The notes under the pieces: generated by a model
The model's database searches: none
Told to the model about the DNA's origin: nothing
What the model saw: only the letters and a program-made list of their open reading frames with translations
Assembly (NCBI GenBank): GCA_024681935.1
Contig: JAIKZX010000125.1
Span: 1-39,831 of the forward strand
Source of the DNA: Fretibacterium sp.
GTDB lineage: Bacteria > Synergistota > Synergistia > Synergistales > Aminobacteriaceae
Length of the DNA stretch: 39,831 nucleotides
Direction: 5' to 3'
Shown here: one piece after another, positions 16,043 to 24,458 of the stretch
How the letters are laid out: every line of letters begins with the position of its first letter
Position numbering within the stretch: position 1 is the stretch's first letter
Translations under genes and position numbers: made by a program

Positions 16043-18796
16043 ATGAAAAGCGGGAACCCACTTACTTCAATTGACAGCGATTTGGTATGGGGACGCGGAA
16101 AGCGCATGACAGCGGTGACCGTTTCCATAGTGTTCAGCCTGGTGGTCATGCTGGCCGGGTACTTCTATTTTCTTGACAAGGATATCCAGCAGGAACGGGA
16201 GCGCTGTGGCTTCATTGCCGAAAACGAGGCGGAGCACATCGTTATGACCATCGACTGCGTCATGACACGCACCCGCACCCTTACGGCGCTGGTGCAGGGT
16301 CACAAGGGAAACACGGATTTCTTCAGCGGCATCGCCAGTATCATCTACCACGATGTACAGAGGGATACCGGCGTCACGCTGAAGAACATTGCCCTTGCAC
16401 CCAACGGCATTGTTTCGGAGGTCTATCCGTATGTAGTCAACAAAAGCCTGATAGGGTTCAATTTTCTGGATACGAGCCTGGAGGGGAATCAGGCGGCGCT
16501 GGATGCTTATGAGCAGGGCCATACAATCCTGACCAATCCCTTTAAGCTGATGCAGGGCGGCACAGGCATGGCGGGCCGGGCACCGGTTCTTATAGAGCAG
16601 ATGGAGCAGGGGGACAGGCAAAAGCTGTGGGGCCTTGTGACAGTGACCATAGACTTTGAGAACCTCATTAAAGTGCTGAAGCTGGACAATCTCATCGGTA
16701 TGGGGATGGACTACCAGCTGTCCTATCTCAACAAGGACGGTTCAACCCATGTGATGCATGCTCACGGTCCAAAGCGCAGCGATGCCGTGCGAAAGCGATT
16801 CCTGGTCAAAAACCTGACGTGGGAGATTGCGATAATCCCGCATAAAGGTTGGTATTCCGTTGAACGGTGCGTTGCCATCATCGTGATTATCTGCATCCTC
16901 TCCGCTTTCGTCGGCAGTTTTATCAGCATGCTGATAAAACTGCACAGCACCAACATCATGCTGAGGCGTCAATCCGAACTCGCGGCCGCGGCCAGCGAGG
17001 CCAAGTCCTCGTTCCTGTCAAATATGTCGCATGAGATCCGCACGCCCATCAACGCGGTGCTCGGCATGAACGAGATGATCCTGCGCGAAAGCGGCGAGCA
17101 GAACGTCATCGATTACTCCGAAAACATCCGCACGGCGGGCAATACGCTGCTGGGCCTCGTAAACGACATTCTCGACTTCTCGAAGATTGAGGCGGGGAAG
17201 ATGGAGATTCTTCCCGTCGATTACGACATATCGTCCCTCATCAACGACCTTGTCAACATGATCCAGGCACGGATAGACAAGAAGGGCCTGTCGCTTAAAC
17301 TCGAATTTGACGAGGAGATGCCAAAGGTGCTCCACGGCGACGAGGTGCGCATCAAGCAGGTTGTTACGAACATCCTGACCAACGCCGTCAAGTACACTGA
17401 GAAAGGGAGCGTCACCTTCCATATCGGCTACGAGCGGATTGCGGACGACCCGGAGGGCGTATATCTGGACTTCTCCATATCCGACACGGGCATCGGCATC
17501 AAGCCGGAGGACATGACAAAGCTCTTCTCGGAGTTTGAGCGCATAGAGGAAAAGCGTAACCGCAGCATCGAGGGCACGGGACTCGGGATGAACATCACGA
17601 AGCGGCTGCTGGAGATGATGGGGACGTCGCTGAAAGTTGAGAGCATTTATGGCGAGGGTTCCACATTCTCCTTCCGCCTCAGACAGAAGGTCCTGAAGTG
17701 GGAGGCGCTGGGAAATTACGAGGCGTCGTACCGCACGGCGCGCTCCAAGCGGCAGAAGTACCGGGAAAAGTTCACCGCCCCTGACGCCATTGTCCTGATG
17801 GTGGATGATACGCCGATGAATTTAACGGTGTTCAAGAGCCTGCTTAAACAGACAAAGGTGCAGGTCGACACGGCGGAAAGCGCCAACGAGGGCCTGGCGC
17901 TGACGAGGAAAAAGAAATACGATATCGTATTCCTTGACCACATGATGCCGGAAAAGGACGGCATAGATGCATTGCATGAGCTGCGGGAGGAGGATGACAA
18001 CCCCAATCTCCATACCACGGCGATATGCCTGACCGCTAACGCCATATCCGGCGCGCGGGAACAGTACCTTGCGGAGGGCTTCGACGACTATCTGACCAAG
18101 CCGATAGACGTCGATAAACTTGAGGAAATGATGATGAGGTACCTGCCGGAGGAGAAGATCATCACCCAGACGGCTGATGACAACGCCGCCGAAGAGGAGC
18201 CGCCCGTTGAGCTGCCGGATTGGCTGCGCGATATCAGTGAAATAGATATAGACAGCGGCCTGCAGCACTGCGGCGGCGGGGAAAATTTTCTTGATATGCT
18301 GAAAATCTACGGCGAAAACACAGCAGAAAACGCGGATGGAATAGAGAACTTTTGGCGCGCGCGGGACCTTGCAAACACAACGATAAAGGTCCATGCGCTG
18401 AAGAGCACATCGCGGGCCGTCGGCGCGGAAGCTCTGGGAGCGCTGGCCGAGAAGCTGGAATTTGCGGGGAAGGCGGGCGACGAGGCGGCACTGGACGCTG
18501 AGCTTAGCGGCCTGCTGGAGCGATACCGCGCGCTGGGTGCCGCTCTCTCGCCGCTGTATACACAGGAGAAGAAGGCGGATGAGGAAGACCTGCCGCTCAT
18601 TTCGGACGACGAGCTGCGCGAAACGTATGACTCCATTCGCGATTTTGCCGCAAATTTCGATTCTGACAGCATGGCGTACGCGCTGGAATATCTTGACGGA
18701 TTCCGCATTCCGGAAGGCGAGAAAGAGCGCGTTGAGCAGCTTCGACACGCGATAGAGAACTTTAACCGAAGCCGTATAAACGAGATTCTTTCGTAA
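16043..18796 (+). CDS. Hybrid histidine kinase with CHASE-type sensor (HisKA-HATPase-REC-HPt)
   Basis: This is a 917-residue membrane kinase. A helix at about 22-45 leads to an extracytoplasmic domain of about 230 residues. Its segment LAPNGIVSEVYP followed by NKSLIGFNFL is typical of CHASE domains, best known from plant cytokinin receptors and bacterial kinases. A second helix (about 275-297) connects to HisKA with His330, then HATPase (DTGIGIKPED, GTGLGMNITKRLLE), a receiver with Asp632 (FLDHMMPEKDG) and an HPt domain with His784 (KVHALKST). The HPt domain differs from those of the two upstream kinases, but a similar helical end domain follows it. The start ATG 16043 has AAGGATGG upstream. 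The gene sits 69 bases after the second kinase with no terminator between. The CHASE ligand cannot be predicted. Confidence 0.9.
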   Translation: MKSGNPLTSIDSDLVWGRGKRMTAVTVSIVFSLVVMLAGYFYFLDKDIQQERERCGFIAENEAEHIVMTIDCVMTRTRTLTALVQGHKGNTDFFSGIASIIYHDVQRDTGVTLKNIALAPNGIVSEVYPYVVNKSLIGFNFLDTSLEGNQAALDAYEQGHTILTNPFKLMQGGTGMAGRAPVLIEQMEQGDRQKLWGLVTVTIDFENLIKVLKLDNLIGMGMDYQLSYLNKDGSTHVMHAHGPKRSDAVRKRFLVKNLTWEIAIIPHKGWYSVERCVAIIVIICILSAFVGSFISMLIKLHSTNIMLRRQSELAAAASEAKSSFLSNMSHEIRTPINAVLGMNEMILRESGEQNVIDYSENIRTAGNTLLGLVNDILDFSKIEAGKMEILPVDYDISSLINDLVNMIQARIDKKGLSLKLEFDEEMPKVLHGDEVRIKQVVTNILTNAVKYTEKGSVTFHIGYERIADDPEGVYLDFSISDTGIGIKPEDMTKLFSEFERIEEKRNRSIEGTGLGMNITKRLLEMMGTSLKVESIYGEGSTFSFRLRQKVLKWEALGNYEASYRTARSKRQKYREKFTAPDAIVLMVDDTPMNLTVFKSLLKQTKVQVDTAESANEGLALTRKKKYDIVFLDHMMPEKDGIDALHELREEDDNPNLHTTAICLTANAISGAREQYLAEGFDDYLTKPIDVDKLEEMMMRYLPEEKIITQTADDNAAEEEPPVELPDWLRDISEIDIDSGLQHCGGGENFLDMLKIYGENTAENADGIENFWRARDLANTTIKVHALKSTSRAVGAEALGALAEKLEFAGKAGDEAALDAELSGLLERYRALGAALSPLYTQEKKADEEDLPLISDDELRETYDSIRDFAANFDSDSMAYALEYLDGFRIPEGEKERVEQLRHAIENFNRSRINEILS

Positions 18797-18814
18797 TTTT
18801 GGGAGGTATTTATT

Positions 18815-19582
18815 ATGGCATGGAAAGTTATGCTGATTAACCACGGCGCAGCACTGATGGCCAAGAGACTGGGGACGCTTCTGGGAGCGGCAGGGATTGA
18901 ACTCATCACCGTCGAGCCTGTCATTGGCAATATAAAAGAGATGGAGGATAATGCCGGCGGCATGGATGCTTATATCCTGTCAGCGGGAGATTTTGGGCAC
19001 GAATCCATGGACGTGCTGGCGTACCTGAAGGATGTGTGTCTCAAAACGGACAAGCCGCTGTTCGTCATGGGGTATGAGAAGGAACTTGCGGAGGTCGAGA
19101 AGACCATCTCAAAGGACTTAATCGCAAAGGAATTTGTCCGTCCCTTTGACGTCACCGTCATCGTCAGGAACATTCAGCTGCTGGTCTGCTCGGACGTTGA
19201 GCGTAAAAGAGAAGAAAGTATCCTTCTGGTGGACGACGACATTACGTTTTTGAAGATGATGCAAAGCCTGATTGGAAGGAAATACCACGTCACTGCGGTA
19301 TGCTCGGGGGAAGAGGCCATCGAATACCTCCAGACGGGGCGTACGGCTGATCTCATCCTGCTTGATTACGATATGCCGGGCAAGACAGGCCCTCAGGTGC
19401 TTGAAACGCTCAGGAAAGATCCGAAGTCCGCGGATATTCCGGTGATCTTCCTCACGGGCAAGAACGACCGCGACAGCGTAATGAGCGTCATGAGCCTGAA
19501 GCCGGAGGGGTATATCCTGAAATCCATGAGCAGCGATGACATCCTCGGCTCGGTGAACCGCTTCTTCAAGACGAAGAAGTGA
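18815..19582 (+). CDS. Double-receiver protein without output domain (pseudo-receiver plus receiver)
   Basis: The 255-residue product has two response-regulator-like domains and nothing else. The first (about 1-120) keeps the fold pattern, but the strand that normally ends in the phosphorylated aspartate reads AYILSAGDFG, so it is probably a pseudo-receiver. The second (about 133-255) is a canonical receiver: ILLVDDD for the acidic pocket, Asp184 in LILLDYDMPG, the Thr in FLTGKND and the Lys in GYILKS. No DNA-binding, cyclase or enzymatic domain is attached. It starts at ATG 18815 behind GGAGG and ends the kinase operon just before a terminator. It likely shuttles phosphate from the HPt domains or acts by protein binding; CheY- or Spo0F-like roles are possible. 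Confidence 0.85.
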   Translation: MAWKVMLINHGAALMAKRLGTLLGAAGIELITVEPVIGNIKEMEDNAGGMDAYILSAGDFGHESMDVLAYLKDVCLKTDKPLFVMGYEKELAEVEKTISKDLIAKEFVRPFDVTVIVRNIQLLVCSDVERKREESILLVDDDITFLKMMQSLIGRKYHVTAVCSGEEAIEYLQTGRTADLILLDYDMPGKTGPQVLETLRKDPKSADIPVIFLTGKNDRDSVMSVMSLKPEGYILKSMSSDDILGSVNRFFKTKK

Positions 19583-19601
19583 AAAAAGCTGAAACCTTGA
19601 G

Positions 19602-19646
19602 GCCCGGCCTGAAGAAGGTCCTGCAAAATCAGGCCGGACATTTTTT
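19602..19646 (+). terminator. Intrinsic terminator of the kinase operon
   Basis: Arms GCCCGGCCTGA (19602-19612) and TCAGGCCGGAC (19629-19639) pair with one mismatch across a 16-base loop and are followed by six T residues (19641-19646). It separates the sensory island from the ABC importer operon. Confidence 0.8.
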
Positions 19647-19713
19647 CACTTTACTTTACTGAACAAATCTACTATCATAAGTGTACAAGGGTCCGTTTTT
19701 TGTTCCACAATTT

Positions 19714-19726
19714 TATAATTAGGGGG
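19714..19726 (+). promoter_or_regulatory. Possible -10 element and ribosome site of the ABC operon
   Basis: TATAAT (19714-19719) lies in an AT-rich stretch directly after the kinase terminator. AGGGGG (19721-19726) serves as the ribosome site seven bases before ATG 19734. The two are too close for the TATAAT to be the -10 of an mRNA that includes this ribosome site, so it may only reflect base composition; no good -35 was found. The true promoter is probably between 19647 and 19700. Confidence 0.25.
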
Positions 19727-19733
19727 AATTGTA

Positions 19734-20849
19734 ATGAAGAAGTTTCTGGCTCTGATTCTCGCTGTGTCGATGGTGTTCAGCCTGTCGCTGGCAGCAGGCG
19801 CGAAACCCATCAAGATTGGCATCTCCATCTGGAGTTCCACGGACACGCTTGGCAGCGAGTGCAAGCGCATCATCGACGCTGCCGCCTCGGTTCTGGGAGT
19901 GGAGACGCAGTGGGTGGACCAGGCGCACATCTCCGAGCAGGTCACGGCCTCCGCTGAGACTCTGGCCCTGGCGGGCTGCGATGGCATCATCATCTGCAAC
20001 TCTGCCTCCGCCGAGATGGGCTCCGTCATCAAGACCTGCAACGAGAACGAGGTCTATGTGGCGCAGTTCTTCCGCGTCATCGACAAGGACGCCAACCCCG
20101 AGGAGTACAAACAGGCCTGTGAGTCCAAGTATTATGTGGGGGCAGTGCACGAGTCCGAGTTCGACAACGGTAAGACCCTCGTGACCATCCTGGGCGAGAA
20201 GGGCTGCCGCAAGATCGGCCTTGAGGGCTGGGAGCCCGGTGACGCAACGTTCCTTGGCCGCTGGGCCGGCTACAAGGCGGGCGTCGAGGCCTGGAACGCC
20301 GCTCACCCCAACGATAAACTGACGCTGCTTGAACCCCAGTACGGCCGCACCACCACGGACACGGGCCGCGCCACGGCTGAGGCCATCATCGACGCTAACC
20401 CGGACATCGACGCGCTCATCGTGGCCGGCGGCGGCGGGGACACCCTGCTGGGCGCTATTGCAGCCATCGAGGCCAAGGGCCTGACCGGCAAGATCGCTGT
20501 GGCTTCTACAGACTTCCTGCCCGACCTGGACGCGAAGCTGAAGAGCGGCGCCATGGCGGCAGAGTCCGGCGGACACTATGCGGACCCGTTCTTCGCGTTC
20601 CTGATGGTCTACAACGCCATCAAGGGCAACTACCCCACCAGCACCGACAGCTTCTACAATATGGTGTTCCCGTACATGTTCGTCGCCTCTCCGGAGGATT
20701 ATGCCAACTACGCCAAGTACTTCACCGGCAAGGAACTTCCGTACTATGATGATGAGATTAAGAATCTGGCCGGATTGTCCTATGACGACCTGGCCAAGGC
20801 CTGCGCGAAACTGTCCGTCGAGGACGTCGTGGCCCGCCACGCAAAGTAG
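19734..20849 (+). CDS. Periplasmic binding protein, ribose/galactose family (Peripla_BP_4)
   Basis: The 371-residue product has a clean Sec signal peptide (cleavage probably after AGA near residue 24; no lipobox). A two-lobed sugar-type binding fold follows: GISIWSSTDTLGSE in the first lobe, CDGIIICNSAS, GTTTDTGR-like RTTTDTGRATAEAI, and DALIVAGGGGDTLLGAIAAIEAKG in the second lobe. It is the first gene of a binding protein-permease-ATPase-permease operon. The usual ribose-contacting residues cannot be matched with confidence and the ligand is unknown; sugars, nucleosides and AI-2-like molecules are all handled by this family. A hairpin terminator follows the gene, which fits the common pattern of higher binding-protein expression. 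Confidence 0.87.
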   Translation: MKKFLALILAVSMVFSLSLAAGAKPIKIGISIWSSTDTLGSECKRIIDAAASVLGVETQWVDQAHISEQVTASAETLALAGCDGIIICNSASAEMGSVIKTCNENEVYVAQFFRVIDKDANPEEYKQACESKYYVGAVHESEFDNGKTLVTILGEKGCRKIGLEGWEPGDATFLGRWAGYKAGVEAWNAAHPNDKLTLLEPQYGRTTTDTGRATAEAIIDANPDIDALIVAGGGGDTLLGAIAAIEAKGLTGKIAVASTDFLPDLDAKLKSGAMAAESGGHYADPFFAFLMVYNAIKGNYPTSTDSFYNMVFPYMFVASPEDYANYAKYFTGKELPYYDDEIKNLAGLSYDDLAKACAKLSVEDVVARHAK

Positions 20850-20870
20850 GTCTTTCAGTTAAAACCACCT

Positions 20871-20903
20871 GGAGCCGGCCGGCTGCGGCTGGCTCCATTT
20901 TTT
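20871..20903 (+). terminator. Hairpin with T run between binding protein and permease genes
   Basis: GGAGCCGGCC (20871-20880) pairs with GGCTGGCTCC (20887-20896) through ten positions including one G-T pair. The loop has six bases and six T residues follow (20898-20903). Because the downstream genes have no obvious own promoter, it probably works as a partial terminator that lowers permease and ATPase expression relative to the binding protein. Confidence 0.75.
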
Positions 20904-20924
20904 AGGAGTGAAAGGGCGGACGTT

Positions 20925-21929
20925 ATGCAAAAACAAAATCAAGATCGCTCACGCCGCGGGACATTTGGAGAGTCAGGCGGGACTTTTTCCCTGAGTCAAA
21001 TCCGAAACAGCCGCTGGTATGGCTTTTTTCTCCTTGGAGCCATGGTGCTGTTCTTCTACGCGGTCTTCAAGATCCTGACGCCGGGAAACTTCGGCAGCCT
21101 GGCCAACCTCTACTCGTACTTCCAGTCCTCGATAATATACTCCGTCGGCGGCTGCGGCCTGTACTTCATCGTCGTCATGGGCCTGTTCGACTTCGCCGTC
21201 GGCTCGAACATCGTGCTGTCCTCCATCGTGGGGGTCATTCTTTCTGAAAAATTCGGCTACGCGGGTTTCATTGTCGGGTGCCTTGGGTGCGGCACGCTCA
21301 TCGGCCTCCTCATCGGCTCCCTGTACAACCAGCTCAACGTGCCCTCTATGATTGTCACGGTGGGTCTGATGCTGGTATTTGAAAGCCTCGCGGTCTTTGT
21401 GGCGGGCGGGGTCAAGCAGACGCTGAGCCCCGGGCTGCGCTTCTTCTCCGGCGCGCCGGGCAACATCATCCTGGCGGCGCTGGCCTTTGCGCTCATGTGG
21501 TTCATCCTGAACTATACGCGAATAGGCACCTACTGCAACGCCATCGGCAGCAACGAGTTCACGGCAAAGAACATGGGCATCAACGTGAAGAAGTACAAGC
21601 TGATCGGCTTTGCGCTGCTGCATTTCTTTGTGGGCGTCATGGCTATTCTGACGGTTTCCTACGGCACGACAATGACGGCCCTCACCGGCATGAGCACCAT
21701 GAGCCGCAACTTCCAGCCCCTGATGGGGACCTTCTTTGGCGTGGCCTTCCGCAAGTATGGCACGCCCATCACGGCCATCGTCGTTGGGGAGTTCATCATC
21801 TCGATCATCTTCAACGGCTTTGTGGCCCTCGGGGCTCCGACGACCATCCAGAACGTCGTCACCGGCGCGGCCCTGCTCATCATCGTGACGCTGACAGCCC
21901 GCGGCGGGCGCGGAAGCGTCGTCAAGTGA
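20925..21929 (+). CDS. ABC transporter permease, RbsC/BPD_transp_2 family (first of two)
   Basis: This is an inner-membrane permease of 334 residues with a hydrophilic N-terminus of about 30 residues and roughly eight to ten membrane helices. The EAA-like region for family 2 permeases is around IGTYCNAIGSNEFTAKNMGINVKKYK. The NVPSMIVTVGLMLVFE segment resembles the RbsC block with LP/F-I-xTL. It is paired with a second, clearly different permease downstream of the ATPase, so the channel is likely a heterodimer rather than the RbsC homodimer. The start ATG 20925 has AAGGGCGG upstream. The ATPase gene begins 13 bases after the stop. Confidence 0.87.
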   Translation: MQKQNQDRSRRGTFGESGGTFSLSQIRNSRWYGFFLLGAMVLFFYAVFKILTPGNFGSLANLYSYFQSSIIYSVGGCGLYFIVVMGLFDFAVGSNIVLSSIVGVILSEKFGYAGFIVGCLGCGTLIGLLIGSLYNQLNVPSMIVTVGLMLVFESLAVFVAGGVKQTLSPGLRFFSGAPGNIILAALAFALMWFILNYTRIGTYCNAIGSNEFTAKNMGINVKKYKLIGFALLHFFVGVMAILTVSYGTTMTALTGMSTMSRNFQPLMGTFFGVAFRKYGTPITAIVVGEFIISIIFNGFVALGAPTTIQNVVTGAALLIIVTLTARGGRGSVVK

Positions 21930-21942
21930 GGGGGGAGCGGCT

Positions 21943-23448
21943 ATGGATGTACTGTTAAAGGCAGAACACATCGACAAGCGCTTCGGAATCACCCATGCGG
22001 TGAACGACGTGAGTCTCACCATCGCACCGGGCGAGATCCGGGCCCTCATTGGGGAGAACGGCTCCGGCAAGAGCACGTTCTGCCAGATGCTCTGCGGCAT
22101 CTACACCATCGGCAGCGGCACCTTCACGCTCTCCGGTGAGCCCCTGCACGTCCGCAACCAGGTGGAGGCCAACGACAGGGGCGTCTCCATCATTGTTCAG
22201 GAGATGGGCACGCTGTCCGGCCTCAGGGTGGCGGAGAACATTTTTTTAGGGCACGAGACTCCCTTTATGCACTGGGGAATCAAGGACAGCCGCGCCATGA
22301 TCCGGGAGGCACAGCGGCTCCTGGACGAGTACGGCTTTGGGCACATCAAAGCGGGGGCCATGATCGACAACTACACCTTCGAGGACCGCAAGCTGGTCGA
22401 GATCGTCAAGGCCACGTATATGAAGCCGAAGATTCTGATTGTGGACGAGACGACGACGGCCCTCTCCCAGAGCGGACGCCGGGAGCTCTACAAGATCATG
22501 GACGCAACGCGGGCCGACGGCAGAAGCGTCATTTTCATCAGCCACGACCTGGGCGAGGTGCTGGAGCACTCCGACACGATCACCATCCTGCGGGACGGCG
22601 AGTATATCGACACCGTAAACGCGCGGGATGTGGGCGAGGATGACCTGAAGCGCCTCATGGTGGGACGGGAAATCGGTTCCGCCTACTACCGCGCGGATTA
22701 TGGCGAGCCCATCTCGGAGGAAGTGGTGCTTTCCGTGAAAGATGTGAGCGTGCCGGGACAGATTGAGGACATCAGCTTTGAACTGCACAGGGGAGAAATC
22801 CTCGGGTTTGGCGGCCTGTCGGAGTGCGGGATGCACGATGTGGGCAAGGCGGTGTTCGGCGCGTCCTGGGACCGCGATGGGAGTGTTATGCTGGTGAAGG
22901 ACGGCCAGGCTTACCTCGCGGTTGACAGCATTCCCACAGCCATCCGAAACTCCATCGCCTACGCGTCGAAGGACAGAGACAACGAGTCCATCATTGTGAA
23001 CGAGTCCATCCGCAACAACGTGGTCCTCCCCTCGCTGGAGGATCTGGCGGAAAAACACCTGTTGCGGAAAAAGAAGCTGACCCGCTTTGCAAAGGAGCAT
23101 TCTGAGCGGATGCAGACAAAGATGCAGAGCGTGCACCAGTTTGTCTCGGACCTGTCCGGCGGCAACAAGCAGAAGGTCGTCCTGGCCCGCTGGCTGGGCA
23201 AGGGCAGCAATATCCTTGTGCTGGATTCGCCGACACGCGGCATTGACGTCAAGGTGAAACAGATGATCTACGCGCTGATGGACGAGCTCAGAAAACAGGG
23301 GCGTTCCATCATCATGATTTCCGAGGAGATTCCGGAGCTGCTGGGGATGTCTGACCGCATCCTCATCATGAAGGACGGGCGGATCAGCGGTGAGTTCCGC
23401 CGCAGTCAGGACCTCAGCGAAGAGGACCTGATTGCAAAGATGGTTTAA
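21943..23448 (+). CDS. ABC transporter ATPase with two fused domains (RbsA/MglA type), asymmetric sites
   Basis: The 501-residue protein carries two ABC domains that energise the flanking permeases. Domain 1 has an intact Walker A (GENGSGKST, Lys43), Q-loop (IIVQEMG), Walker B with glutamate (ILIVDETTTAL) and H-loop (FISHDL). Its signature motif is lost, reading YTFEDRKL near residue 147 where LSxGxxQ is expected. Domain 2 has the reverse: a good signature (LSGGNKQK, about 404-411) but a broken Walker A (GLSECGMHD) and Ser429 in place of the Walker B glutamate (LDSPTRGID). RbsA-type proteins commonly have a weak second Walker A, but here the defects leave exactly one complete composite site. 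It starts at ATG 21943 behind GGGGGGAG. Confidence 0.92.
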   Translation: MDVLLKAEHIDKRFGITHAVNDVSLTIAPGEIRALIGENGSGKSTFCQMLCGIYTIGSGTFTLSGEPLHVRNQVEANDRGVSIIVQEMGTLSGLRVAENIFLGHETPFMHWGIKDSRAMIREAQRLLDEYGFGHIKAGAMIDNYTFEDRKLVEIVKATYMKPKILIVDETTTALSQSGRRELYKIMDATRADGRSVIFISHDLGEVLEHSDTITILRDGEYIDTVNARDVGEDDLKRLMVGREIGSAYYRADYGEPISEEVVLSVKDVSVPGQIEDISFELHRGEILGFGGLSECGMHDVGKAVFGASWDRDGSVMLVKDGQAYLAVDSIPTAIRNSIAYASKDRDNESIIVNESIRNNVVLPSLEDLAEKHLLRKKKLTRFAKEHSERMQTKMQSVHQFVSDLSGGNKQKVVLARWLGKGSNILVLDSPTRGIDVKVKQMIYALMDELRKQGRSIIMISEEIPELLGMSDRILIMKDGRISGEFRRSQDLSEEDLIAKMV

Positions 23449-23460
23449 GGGGGCGGGAAC

Positions 23461-24450
23461 ATGGCAAACGAAATTTCAGCCTCGAGGCGCGAGCGGTCAG
23501 ACGAGGGACAAAATAAGGTCCTTGCTTTCCTTGGGAGCGACACGTTCAAGGGGCTGCTCCCCTTTATCGGTCTGGTGACTGTCATTGTGGTGATGAACGT
23601 CCTGACGGAAGGCAGCATCCTTCAGCCCAAGCGGATCCGGCTTCTGCTCTCTCAGGTGTACTATCCCATGATTGTGGCGACGGGGGTTTTCTTCGTCATG
23701 ACGCTGGGCTCCATCGACTTCACGGAGGGGTCAACCCTGGGCGTGGCGTCCATCGTGGTCTCCATGCTTTCTTTCTACAGCATTCCGCTGGCAATCCTTG
23801 GAGGAATACTGACCGGCGCGGCCATCGGGGCCATCAATGGTTTCTTCCATGTGCGGTTTAAACTCCAGAGCTTTATCGTTACGATCTGCACGATGTACCT
23901 CTTCCGGGGTGTGTGTGCCTACCTGACGACGGAAACAGCCGTGCCTGCTTCCTCGGCCATCAAGGCGCTGGACAGCAATGAGCTGAAGATCGGGATTACC
24001 CTTGCGGTGCTGTTCGCCGCGTGGTTCCTGTTCCGCTTCACCCGCATCGGCAACGACGTGAAGGCTATCGGCTCCGGAGAGACGGCGGCCCGCTTCTCCG
24101 GTGTGCGGACAGACCGAATGAAGTTTATGGTGTTCGTTGCGGCGGGGGCCCTGACGGGGCTTGCGGCTTTCGTCAACGTCATCAAGGTGGGCTCCATCAC
24201 CGCAACAGCGGGCAACCAGCTTGAGACCCAGATCCTCATCTCCCTCGTGCTGGGGGGCCTGCCCATCACGGGCGGGGCAAAGGTGCGCTTCTCAAACATC
24301 GTGGTGGGCACGCTGATGTACACGGTGCTGAACAACGGTCTCGTCATGCTGGGGCTGGAGTCTGCCATGCAGCAGCTCATCAAGGGCATCGTCTTCCTGA
24401 TCTTCGTGGCTCTGACCATCGACCGCAAGGCGCTGAAGGTCATCAAGTAG
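23461..24450 (+). CDS. ABC transporter permease, RbsC/BPD_transp_2 family (second of two)
   Basis: This is a 329-residue inner-membrane permease. The cytoplasmic N-terminus (about 35 residues, highly charged) is followed by about nine helices. The stretch FRFTRIGNDVKAIGSGETAARFSGVRTDR corresponds to the family coupling region, and GAINGFFHVRFKLQSFIVTICTMYLFRG resembles the RbsC core. It is related to, but distinct from, the first permease, which supports a heterodimeric channel. It begins 13 bases after the ATPase stop and ends only eight bases before hisF, so hisF is almost certainly on the same transcript. Confidence 0.87.
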   Translation: MANEISASRRERSDEGQNKVLAFLGSDTFKGLLPFIGLVTVIVVMNVLTEGSILQPKRIRLLLSQVYYPMIVATGVFFVMTLGSIDFTEGSTLGVASIVVSMLSFYSIPLAILGGILTGAAIGAINGFFHVRFKLQSFIVTICTMYLFRGVCAYLTTETAVPASSAIKALDSNELKIGITLAVLFAAWFLFRFTRIGNDVKAIGSGETAARFSGVRTDRMKFMVFVAAGALTGLAAFVNVIKVGSITATAGNQLETQILISLVLGGLPITGGAKVRFSNIVVGTLMYTVLNNGLVMLGLESAMQQLIKGIVFLIFVALTIDRKALKVIK

Positions 24451-24458
24451 GTGCGGCC

